Shown in pieces: positions 1 through 7,586 of a stretch of 64,000 nucleotides of DNA (its first letter is position 1; the number at the start of each line of letters is the position of its first letter). Location: NCBI GenBank assembly GCA_017991835.1, contig JAGOPY010000002.1, forward strand, positions 207,562-271,561, written 5' to 3'. The position numbers and the translations under genes are program-made. The DNA is from Bacteroidales bacterium (GTDB lineage Bacteria > Bacteroidota > Bacteroidia > Bacteroidales > JAGOPY01). The notes beneath the pieces were generated by a model. The model was not told where the DNA came from and made no database searches. It was given only the letters and a program-made list of their open reading frames with translations.

Positions 1-1383
1 CTTGATGCCAAATCGGCCGACAGGACCAAGAACCAGTTCGCCCTGGGGATCCTCTATTTTATGTTCCATAAGGATGTGGAACTCGGCGCCAAATTCCTCC
101 AGGAGAAATTTGCCAAAAAGGAACTGGTTGCCGCAGCCAACAAAGCCGTATTGGAAGCCGGTTACCATTTTGCAGAAAACCTCCAGGAATTCGACATCAC
201 CTACCGCATAAAGCCAAGTGATGATATGAAGGGGAGGTACCGTTCGATCAATGGTAATACAGCGGCTGCATGGGGACTGATGGCAGCAGCAGAAAAGGCA
301 GGCCTGGAGCTTTTCCTGGGGTCTTATCCCATTACCCCGGCTACCGAGATCCTCCAGGAACTGGCCCATCATAAGGAATTGGGTGTTAAAACCCTTCAGG
401 CGGAAGACGAAATCGCGGGCATCTCCAGCGCAATAGGTGCTGCATTTGCCGGCAAACTCGCAGCAACTTCAACCTCTGGCCCGGGGCTTGCACTGAAAAG
501 CGAAGCCATTGGCCTGGCTGTTATTACCGAACTGCCATTGGTGATCATCGACGTTCAGCGGGGGGGGCCCTCTACCGGATTACCTACCAAACCGGAACAA
601 TCCGACCTGATGCAGGCACTTTTCGGACGAAACGGTGAAAGCCCGGTGGTTGTCATGGCTGCCAGTACGCCGGGCAATTGCTTCGATTACGCTTTCATGG
701 CCGCCAAAATTGCGGTCGAACACATGGTGCCCGTCATTCTTCTTACCGACGGATACCTGGCCAATGGATCAGAACTGTGGAAGGTGCCTAAAATGGCTGA
801 TCTTCCAAAAATACAACCACGCCTGGTGAAAGACAACGATCCAGATTACAAACCTTACCAGCGGGATTCAAAAACCCTTGCCCGCACCTGGGCGGTCCCA
901 GGGCAGGAAGGCCTTCGCCACCGGATCGGGGGGCTTGAAAAAGAAGATGTTATCGGAACCGTATCCCATGACCCGCTGAACCACCAGAAAATGGTCGGAC
1001 TGCGGCAGGAAAAGGTTTACAGGGTAGCCAACGTGGTCCCGGAACTGGAAGTTTTCGGCGAGAAATCGGGTGATCTGCTCGTGGTAGGCTGGGGTGGAAC
1101 TTATGGCCACCTGGTGTCTGCTGTTAAAGACCTTCAGGTGGAAGGCAAAAGCGTCAGCCTGGCCCATTTCAATTTTATTTACCCGATGCCGAAAAATACC
1201 CGGGAAATCCTGAATGGTTTTAAAAAAATCGTGGTATGTGAATTGAACAACGGGCAGTTTATTTATTGGTTAAGGGCACAGTTCCCCCAGTATCAATATT
1301 TGACATATCATAAAGTGCAGGGATTACCATTCCTGATCAACGAATTAAAATCGAGGTTTAACGATATTCTGAAAGGGGAATGA
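1..1383 (+). CDS. korA: 2-oxoacid:ferredoxin oxidoreductase, alpha subunit (5' partial)
   Basis: This subunit works with the next gene to decarboxylate a 2-oxoacid oxidatively to its acyl-CoA, with ferredoxin as electron acceptor, in the cytoplasm. The reading frame is open from base 1, so the start lies upstream of the window; the first ATG at 61 is internal, because the codons before it already read as the fused gamma domain. About 460 codons are visible. A YPITP motif at about nt 326-340 and an acidic EDE plus glycine-rich stretch at about nt 400-500 are typical of the alpha/pyrimidine-binding domain. The tail carries the transketolase C-terminal-like domain. The stop codon is 1 nt before korB. 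Substrate choice (2-oxoglutarate, pyruvate or branched-chain) cannot be read from the sequence; 2-oxoglutarate is the usual assignment for this fused layout. Confidence 0.92.
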   Translation, partial: LDAKSADRTKNQFALGILYFMFHKDVELGAKFLQEKFAKKELVAAANKAVLEAGYHFAENLQEFDITYRIKPSDDMKGRYRSINGNTAAAWGLMAAAEKAGLELFLGSYPITPATEILQELAHHKELGVKTLQAEDEIAGISSAIGAAFAGKLAATSTSGPGLALKSEAIGLAVITELPLVIIDVQRGGPSTGLPTKPEQSDLMQALFGRNGESPVVVMAASTPGNCFDYAFMAAKIAVEHMVPVILLTDGYLANGSELWKVPKMADLPKIQPRLVKDNDPDYKPYQRDSKTLARTWAVPGQEGLRHRIGGLEKEDVIGTVSHDPLNHQKMVGLRQEKVYRVANVVPELEVFGEKSGDLLVVGWGGTYGHLVSAVKDLQVEGKSVSLAHFNFIYPMPKNTREILNGFKKIVVCELNNGQFIYWLRAQFPQYQYLTYHKVQGLPFLINELKSRFNDILKGE

Positions 1384-1384
1384 T

Positions 1385-2419
1385 ATGAGTAACAGAGAGT
1401 TTAACCAGAATGTTAATGTTCTGACTAAGGAAGATTTCAAATCGCCGGGGCCCGTTAAATGGTGCGCCGGGTGCGGTGATTATGCGATTTTAGCCGCTGT
1501 AAATTCCATATTGGTAGATCTGGGCGGACGGAAAGAAGATATTGTTTTTGTTTCCGGAATCGGCTGTTCGTCTCGTTTTCCCTACTACATCAATACATAC
1601 GGGTTTCATGGAATGCACGGCAGGGGTGCTGCAATTGCATCGGGGATTAAAATTGCCAATCCCCGGCTGCAGGTATGGCATATCACAGGAGATGGCGACA
1701 GTATGGCTATCGGCGGTAATCACTTTATCCATACGATCCGCCGTAATATTGATATGAATATCATCATCTTCAATAATAAAATCTATGGCCTGACCAAAGG
1801 ACAATATTCCCCGACATCACCCAAAGGACTTGTAACTAAAAGCTCTCCCGAAGGAGTCGTCGAGAATCCCTTTACACCTGGAGAACTGGTCATGGGCGCA
1901 CAGGGGACATTTTTTGCGCGGGCTGTTGATACCGACCCGAAGATGTTGAAGGAGGTCATCAAAGCGGCGGCATTGCATAAAGGTACGTCTGTGGTAGAAG
2001 TGCTCCAGAACTGTGTCATCTTTAACAACCAGATCCATTCTCTGGTTTCGGCAAAAGAGACCAAAGAAGACAACACTATTTACCTGGAAGCAGGTAAACC
2101 GATGATTTTCGGTAAGGAAAGAAATAGAGGGATCATCGTTAAGAACAACAGGTTACAGGTGGCAACGATCGGCGAAAACGGCGTGAAGGAGTCGGATGTC
2201 CTGGTGCATGACCCTACAAATCCTAATGATATGACGCATTATACCCTGGTCAGGATGGGATTACCAGAGTTCCCTGTGGCCATGGGTGTCATCCGGTCGT
2301 GCGATTGCATGGAGCCTTATGATGAGCTTTATGAGCGGCAGATCGCTGAAGTTAAACAGAAAAGTCGTATCAAATGCATGGACGACCTGATGAATTCAGG
2401 AAATGTGCTCGATTTATAA
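1385..2419 (+). CDS. korB: 2-oxoacid:ferredoxin oxidoreductase, beta subunit
   Basis: This is the thiamine-diphosphate-binding partner of the preceding alpha subunit, 344 residues long, which is normal for the family. A CAGCGDY segment near nt 1463-1483 holds cysteines typical of the family's N-terminus. The motif GDGDSMAIGG at about nt 1690, followed about 30 residues later by FNNKIYG, is the TPP/Mg2+ signature. The ATG lies 1 nt after the korA stop, so the two subunits are translationally coupled. The C-terminal part (after nt 2100) is the beta-subunit extension. Reducing power from this enzyme would be delivered as reduced ferredoxin. Confidence 0.93.
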   Translation: MSNREFNQNVNVLTKEDFKSPGPVKWCAGCGDYAILAAVNSILVDLGGRKEDIVFVSGIGCSSRFPYYINTYGFHGMHGRGAAIASGIKIANPRLQVWHITGDGDSMAIGGNHFIHTIRRNIDMNIIIFNNKIYGLTKGQYSPTSPKGLVTKSSPEGVVENPFTPGELVMGAQGTFFARAVDTDPKMLKEVIKAAALHKGTSVVEVLQNCVIFNNQIHSLVSAKETKEDNTIYLEAGKPMIFGKERNRGIIVKNNRLQVATIGENGVKESDVLVHDPTNPNDMTHYTLVRMGLPEFPVAMGVIRSCDCMEPYDELYERQIAEVKQKSRIKCMDDLMNSGNVLDL

Positions 2420-2429
2420 AAGCATTTGG

Positions 2430-2437
2430 TAATTTTG
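2430..2437 (+). promoter_or_regulatory. -7 promoter box of tilS, abutting the start codon
   Basis: TAATTTTG matches the Bacteroidota -7 consensus TAnnTTTG. Only four bases separate it from the tilS ATG at 2442, so transcription would start at or next to the start codon and give a leaderless mRNA. No clear -33 TTG is visible at the expected distance. Confidence 0.5.
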
Positions 2438-2441
2438 CCGG

Positions 2442-3770
2442 ATGCTTGATGAATTCACCGGATTTATAACCGATAACCTTCTTTTTTCCAGGGAATCCCG
2501 GATACTTCTGGCTGTCAGCGGAGGTGTCGACTCGGTGGTTATGACCGATCTGTTCCACCAAGCCGGGTACAACTTCTCGCTTGCCCATGTCAATTTTCAC
2601 CTGAGAGGCGATGAATCTGACCGCGATGAACGATTCGTCAGGAAACTGGCAGCACATTACCAGGCCCAGATTCATGTCAACCACGTGGATATTGCAGGTT
2701 ACGCGAAAAGATACAGGATTTCCATCCAGGTTGCAGCCAGGGATATTCGTTATCAATGGTTTTATGAATTGATGCTCAGGCAAGGATATGATTACGTGGC
2801 CACTGCCCACCACCTTGACGACCAGGTCGAAACCTTCCTGATCAACCTGGCAAGGGGAACTGGCATTGCCGGACTGCATGGCATCCCGGTCAGGCAGGGA
2901 AAGATTGTCAGGCCTCTGCTGTTTGCAACCCGGAAACAAATTGAAGATTATGCCAGTGCGCACCGTCTTGATTTTATCGAGGACTCGTCGAACCGGTCCT
3001 TGAAATATACCCGCAACAGGATCAGGCACAAGATTATACCGGAGCTGGAAAAAATAAACCCTTCTTTCAGGGCAACTCTGGCCGAAACCATTAATAATAT
3101 CAGCGATGCGGAAAAGATATATCTGCAGGCGATTGAGGATACCCGAAACTCGATAATCGATCAACGAGGGAATCTGATTACGATTTCGGTAAGTCAGTTC
3201 TTCAACCTGGCGCCTTTAAAAACACTGGCTTTTGAATTGTTATCACCTTTCGGATTCAACAAGTCGAATATCGAAGACATTATTGGTTTGCGGGACGCTG
3301 TAACCGGTAAGGAAGTCATTTCTCCTACCTATCGGCTGGTAAAAGACAGAGAGTTGTTTATCATTGTTCCACGGCATGATCTGAAAATCAAAAGTGAATA
3401 TGAATTGAACCGGAACGATCTGCAGATTGGTATTGATGTGCCGGTACAACTTTCGTTCGCGGTCATGGAAAATATCCCGGCCAGCCTTAAATTTCCTGCT
3501 AACGTTGCTTTATTGGACCTTGACAAACTGCTGTTTCCGCTCAGGTTAAGAAAGTGGAAGAGGGGTGACCGGTTTATACCGTTTGGCATGTCAGGATCCA
3601 TAAAGCTAAGTGATTTCTTTATCAATCAAAAGATGTCAAAGATTGAAAAAGAAAACCAGTGGCTGCTGTGCTCAGGCACTGATATTGTTTGGGTTATAGG
3701 CAGAAGGATCGATGACCGGTATAAAATTCATCGGGAAACGCAAAAAGTCTTAAGAATCAGCATTATTTAG
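2442..3770 (+). CDS. tilS: tRNA(Ile)-lysidine synthase
   Basis: TilS uses ATP and lysine to modify C34 of the CAU-anticodon tRNA-Ile to lysidine, which switches decoding from AUG to AUA. The protein has 442 residues. The N-terminal PP-loop motif SGGVDS is at residues 26-31, followed by the family's RNIRH-type segment (RNRIRH, about nt 3012) and a C-terminal TilS domain with RKWKRGDR and a conserved FGM/KLSDFF segment (about nt 3550-3630). Length and domain order fit Bacteroidota TilS. The start is taken at 2442 because a promoter -7 box ends at 2437; no upstream in-frame alternative is needed. Confidence 0.95.
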   Translation: MLDEFTGFITDNLLFSRESRILLAVSGGVDSVVMTDLFHQAGYNFSLAHVNFHLRGDESDRDERFVRKLAAHYQAQIHVNHVDIAGYAKRYRISIQVAARDIRYQWFYELMLRQGYDYVATAHHLDDQVETFLINLARGTGIAGLHGIPVRQGKIVRPLLFATRKQIEDYASAHRLDFIEDSSNRSLKYTRNRIRHKIIPELEKINPSFRATLAETINNISDAEKIYLQAIEDTRNSIIDQRGNLITISVSQFFNLAPLKTLAFELLSPFGFNKSNIEDIIGLRDAVTGKEVISPTYRLVKDRELFIIVPRHDLKIKSEYELNRNDLQIGIDVPVQLSFAVMENIPASLKFPANVALLDLDKLLFPLRLRKWKRGDRFIPFGMSGSIKLSDFFINQKMSKIEKENQWLLCSGTDIVWVIGRRIDDRYKIHRETQKVLRISII

Positions 3771-3819
3771 AAAACCTTCTAAATAGAAGCAGATAAATCC
3801 AACATAGTCCCTTATTTTA

Positions 3820-3827
3820 TATTTTTG
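3820..3827 (+). promoter_or_regulatory. -7 promoter box upstream of dsbD
   Basis: TATTTTTG fits TAnnTTTG and lies about 30 bases before the dsbD start, which leaves room for a normal short leader. Confidence 0.5.
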
Positions 3828-3858
3828 CAATCCTTCTGAAACTGTATATTTATAACCC

Positions 3859-5970
3859 ATGAAGAAATCGTTTTTATTACTGATATTCGCCATTTTGGCT
3901 TTAATCACCACTTCGACTGCCCAGATCCTCCAACCGGTCAAATGGTCATTTGAAGCAAAACAGGTCAATAGCGAGGAATTTGATCTCCTCCTGAAAGCTA
4001 CCATGGACAAAGGATGGCATATTTATGGAACCGATATCCCCGAAGACGGGCCCATACCGACCTCTTTCAAATTTACACCATCGGACGACTATGAACTTTC
4101 AGGAAGTTTGAAAACCCCGAAACCTATTGAGAAATATGACAATGCGTTTGAGATGGATCTTCGCTATTTCGACGACAATGCAGTTTTTACTCAGCGGGTT
4201 AAGATGAAATCGGGAACGGCTTTTACGATAAAAGGTGAATTGGAGTATATGGCCTGCGACGACAGCCGTTGCCTGCCCCCCGAATATGTAGAGTTTTTCT
4301 TTGATTTGCCTGGCGCGAAGATTAAGGATGTGCAAAAGTCAGTGGAAAATACCGAAGCCGAACCTGTCGTGGTTAAAAAGGAAGATTCCAAAAGCGGGCC
4401 GGTTACTGAAACTTCAGAAAAGGAAGTTGTTCAGGAGTCCGTTAAACAAGGCGGAACGGCAACCAAGGAAGATAAATCCGCAGCGCCGGATGAAAGCAAG
4501 CAGGACGGTTCTTTGTGGTCCTTCTTTTTCCTGGCTTTGGGTATCGGGTTTGTGGGATTGCTGACACCGTGCGTCTACCCGATGATCCCGATGACGGTTA
4601 CATTCTTCATGAACGCCAGCCAGAATAAACTGAAAGCCAAATCGCAGGCTGTCTTCTTCGGGCTGTCTATCATCTTCATTTATACCGTGATCGGTATTCT
4701 CGTCTCCGTTATTTTTGGCGCCGATACAATTAAACAGGTCAGCGAACACTGGATCACCAATATCATTTTCTTCCTGCTGTTCGCCATCTTCGCCGCCTCT
4801 TTCTTTGGCATGTTCGAACTGGTGCTGCCGGCATGGCTGACCAGCAAATCCGACCGGCAGGCCGATAAAGGCGGTTATATCGGCGCTTTCTTCATGGCGC
4901 TGACCCTGGTGCTCGTCTCGTTTTCATGCACAGCGCCGTTTGTAGGCGGTATCCTGGTAGAGGCCGCCACCGGCCAGGTGCTTAAGCCTACCGTTGGCAT
5001 GTTCGGTTTTTCACTCGCGTTCGGGATCGTCTTTACCTTACTCGCTCTTTTTCCGGCATTTCTCAATAAAATGCCAAAATCGGGAGGCTGGCTTAACTCC
5101 GTTAAGGTGGTCCTGGCATTCCTGATCCTGTTCATCGGCATGAAATACCTGAATGTCCCTAACCAGGCCTTAGGCTGGGGAATTACGCGCGAAGTGTTCA
5201 TCGCAGTCTGGATCGTTCTGTTCACCCTGATGGGATTTTACCTTCTGGGAAAGATCAGGTTCTCCCACGACAGCCCTGTTGATCATGTAGCCGTTCCCCG
5301 CCTCGTACTGGTCATTGCGTCGTTTGCATTTGCCGTTTACCTGGTACCCGGTTTGTTCGGTGCCCCGCTGAAAGCCGTTTCAGGTTATCTGCCATCGGAA
5401 TCGGCATGGGACCTGGATGACATCATCCGCGAAAGCACCGAAAATATCAGTGTTATCGGTTCAAATGATGATAATAAAGCCGCAAACCTTTGCGACGAAC
5501 CAAAATATGCCGACCTGTTTGAACTGCCTCACGGCCTGGCCGGCTATTTCGATTACGATCAGGGAATTGCCTGTGCCAAAAAGCTGAATAAACCGGTTTT
5601 CCTGGATATCAAGGGACATGCCTGCACCAATTGCAAGGTGATGGAAAAGAATGTCTGGTCTGATCCCGAGGTTCTTAAAAGGCTGAAGGATGATTTTGTT
5701 ATTATTGCCCTTTATGTTGATGACAACTTTGAATTACCCGAAGATGAATGGATTACATCGACATTCGACGGCAAGGTGAAAAAGACCATCGGCCGGAAAA
5801 ATACCGACTTCCAGATTACCCGTTTTGGCGTCAACGCCCAGCCTTATTATGTTATCCTCGACACAGAAGGCAATTCACTGACAGAAGGAGTCGGTTTTGT
5901 TCCCGATGCGGCTGATTATATCTCATTCCTCGATCAGGGTATAGCACAGTTCAATACTATAAAAGACTAA
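3859..5970 (+). CDS. dsbD: Protein-disulfide reductase DsbD family (thiol:disulfide interchange)
   Basis: DsbD carries electrons from cytoplasmic thioredoxin across the inner membrane to periplasmic oxidoreductases. The 703-residue protein shows the full three-part layout: a signal peptide (residues 1-21); a periplasmic N-terminal domain with a cysteine pair C133/C138; a central membrane domain of about eight helices (about residues 215-500) with the intramembrane cysteines C238 (TPCVYP) and C357 (FSCTAPF); and a C-terminal thioredoxin-like domain with CTNC at 589-592. A Lys/Glu/Ser-rich linker (about residues 160-210) joins the N-terminal domain to the membrane part. It stands alone, with its own promoter, and ends at a palindrome shared with the convergent dipeptidase gene. 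Confidence 0.93.
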   Translation: MKKSFLLLIFAILALITTSTAQILQPVKWSFEAKQVNSEEFDLLLKATMDKGWHIYGTDIPEDGPIPTSFKFTPSDDYELSGSLKTPKPIEKYDNAFEMDLRYFDDNAVFTQRVKMKSGTAFTIKGELEYMACDDSRCLPPEYVEFFFDLPGAKIKDVQKSVENTEAEPVVVKKEDSKSGPVTETSEKEVVQESVKQGGTATKEDKSAAPDESKQDGSLWSFFFLALGIGFVGLLTPCVYPMIPMTVTFFMNASQNKLKAKSQAVFFGLSIIFIYTVIGILVSVIFGADTIKQVSEHWITNIIFFLLFAIFAASFFGMFELVLPAWLTSKSDRQADKGGYIGAFFMALTLVLVSFSCTAPFVGGILVEAATGQVLKPTVGMFGFSLAFGIVFTLLALFPAFLNKMPKSGGWLNSVKVVLAFLILFIGMKYLNVPNQALGWGITREVFIAVWIVLFTLMGFYLLGKIRFSHDSPVDHVAVPRLVLVIASFAFAVYLVPGLFGAPLKAVSGYLPSESAWDLDDIIRESTENISVIGSNDDNKAANLCDEPKYADLFELPHGLAGYFDYDQGIACAKKLNKPVFLDIKGHACTNCKVMEKNVWSDPEVLKRLKDDFVIIALYVDDNFELPEDEWITSTFDGKVKKTIGRKNTDFQITRFGVNAQPYYVILDTEGNSLTEGVGFVPDAADYISFLDQGIAQFNTIKD

Positions 5971-5975
5971 TATAA

Positions 5976-5995
5976 CCGACGGGTTTACCCGTCGG
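5976..5995. terminator. Perfect palindrome between convergent genes (possible terminator)
   Basis: An 8-bp perfect stem (CCGACGGG with CCCGTCGG) around a TTTA loop sits between the 3' ends of dsbD and the M20 peptidase. There is no U-tract on either side, so it is not a textbook intrinsic terminator; it could stabilise both 3' ends or end transcription weakly. Confidence 0.45.
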
Positions 5996-6008
5996 ACTGC
6001 TTTCCTGG

Positions 6009-7379
6009 TTATTTGAATTCCTCAGCAAAGTATCCGTAAAAATAGACGATCGTTTCGATTCCGTTAAAGAATTGCTGTAATGGGAAATTCTCATTGGGAG
6101 AGTGGATGGCGTCGGCCTCCAGTCCGAATCCCATCAGGATCGATTTGATTCCCAGCTTTTCTTCGAAAGTTGCAATGATCGGAATGCTTCCGCCGCTGCG
6201 AACCGGCACGGGAAGTTTGCCGTAAGTTTTCATGTAAGCTTTTTCAGCAGCTTTGTATGCCGGCATTTCGGTCGGCGACACATATCCCTGGCCGCCATGA
6301 AGCGCCGTTACTTTTACTTTCACATAAGGCGGGGCAATGGCCTTAAAGTGCTCTTCAAACAGCCTGCTGATCCTATGATGGTCCTGGTTAGGAACGAGCC
6401 TCATAGAAATTTTCGCGTAGGCTTTAGAAGGGATAACCGTTTTTGCACCCTCGCCGGTGTAACCGCCCCAGATCCCGTTAATGTCGAGAGTTGGCCGGAT
6501 ACCGGTTCGTTCCGGGGTGGTAAAACCTGCTTCGCCGCAAACTTCATCGATATCGAGGGCTTTTTTGTAGTTTTCCAGGTTGAAAGGGGCCCTGGCCATC
6601 TTTTGCCGCTCTTCCATACTGATCTCCATCACATCATCGTAGAATCCCGGGATGGTGATCCTCTGGTTTTTATCTTTCAGAGAGGCTATCATATCCACAA
6701 GAATATTGGCCGGGTTGGCTACTGCGCCTCCGAACAGGCCTGAGTGAAGGTCTTTATTCGGCCCTGTGACTTCCACCTCCATGTAGCTCAAACCCCGCAG
6801 TCCGCTCGTAATGGAAGGAATGTCGGGAGCAATCATGCTGGTGTCGGAAACCAGGATCACATCCGCCTTCAGCATCTCTTTGTAATCGTCGCAAAACTTG
6901 CCCAGATTGATCGATCCGATCTCTTCCTCTCCTTCGATCATAAATTTGACATTGCAGGGCAATGTCCCCGATTTTACAAGGTATTCGAAGGCTTTAGCCT
7001 GCATGAACGACTGCCCTTTGTCATCATCAGCGCCGCGTGCGTAGATTTTTCCATCCCGGATTTCAGGCTCAAACGGTGGAGAGTTCCACAACTCTACCGG
7101 ATCCACCGGCATTACGTCGTAATGGGCATACACCAGCACGGTGGGTTTACCCGGATCGATGATCAGTTCGCCATAAACAACCGGGTTGCCTTCTGTGGGT
7201 ATTATTTCCGCTTTCGCGATGCCTGCTTTGAGCAACGTCTTTTTCCAGTATTCCGCGGCACTGTTCATATCGCCTTTCCTGGCCGCTTCACTGCTGATAG
7301 AGGGGATTCGGATCAATCCGAATAACTCCTCGAGAAACCTTTCCTTATTTTCCCGGATATAGTCTTTAATATCTTTCAT
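6009..7379 (-). CDS. M20 family metallo-dipeptidase
   Basis: This is a di-zinc dipeptidase of the M20 (CNDP/PepV-like) family that hydrolyses short peptides in the cytoplasm. Residues count from the ATG at 7379 (456 residues); a longer frame upstream to 7442 reads through a promoter-like region and is not used. Metal ligands are visible as YAHYDVMP (H86, D88), the GADDDKG segment (D118-D120) and EGEEEIG with E151/E152. The central dimerisation 'lid' domain lies at about residues 200-350. No signal peptide is seen. It is flanked by divergent and convergent genes, so it is a single-gene unit. Exact substrate preference is not readable. Confidence 0.88.
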   Translation of the reverse strand: MKDIKDYIRENKERFLEELFGLIRIPSISSEAARKGDMNSAAEYWKKTLLKAGIAKAEIIPTEGNPVVYGELIIDPGKPTVLVYAHYDVMPVDPVELWNSPPFEPEIRDGKIYARGADDDKGQSFMQAKAFEYLVKSGTLPCNVKFMIEGEEEIGSINLGKFCDDYKEMLKADVILVSDTSMIAPDIPSITSGLRGLSYMEVEVTGPNKDLHSGLFGGAVANPANILVDMIASLKDKNQRITIPGFYDDVMEISMEERQKMARAPFNLENYKKALDIDEVCGEAGFTTPERTGIRPTLDINGIWGGYTGEGAKTVIPSKAYAKISMRLVPNQDHHRISRLFEEHFKAIAPPYVKVKVTALHGGQGYVSPTEMPAYKAAEKAYMKTYGKLPVPVRSGGSIPIIATFEEKLGIKSILMGFGLEADAIHSPNENFPLQQFFNGIETIVYFYGYFAEEFK

Positions 7380-7428
7380 AATAATTATTTTTTCTTTTTT
7401 TAATGATTTTTGAATAACTGCTTTGATG

Positions 7429-7436
7429 CAAATATA
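7429..7436 (-). promoter_or_regulatory. -7 promoter box of the M20 peptidase gene
   Basis: On the minus strand this reads TATATTTG, a good TAnnTTTG match, about 50 bases before the chosen start. It supports the start at 7379 over 7442, which lies upstream of the box. Confidence 0.5.
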
Positions 7437-7517
7437 TTGCAAATTAGCGAGATGCCCTTCGTAAAGTCCCGGTAATTCAGCTAATTTTCATTGATATATT
7501 TTTGATTTATTTTTATT

Positions 7518-7525
7518 TATATTTG
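7518..7525 (+). promoter_or_regulatory. -7 promoter box of the T9SS adhesin-like gene
   Basis: TATATTTG lies about 60 bases upstream of the start at 7587 and faces away from the M20 promoter, forming a divergent promoter region. Confidence 0.45.
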
Positions 7526-7586
7526 CATTCTATGGGCGGGATGTTTCATTACTATTCATTAAATCAATTATTTATATCTTAATAAC

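Noticed and set aside
2370..3164. Minus-strand open frame over korB end and tilS
   Set aside because: It overlaps two well-supported genes and has no recognisable domain.
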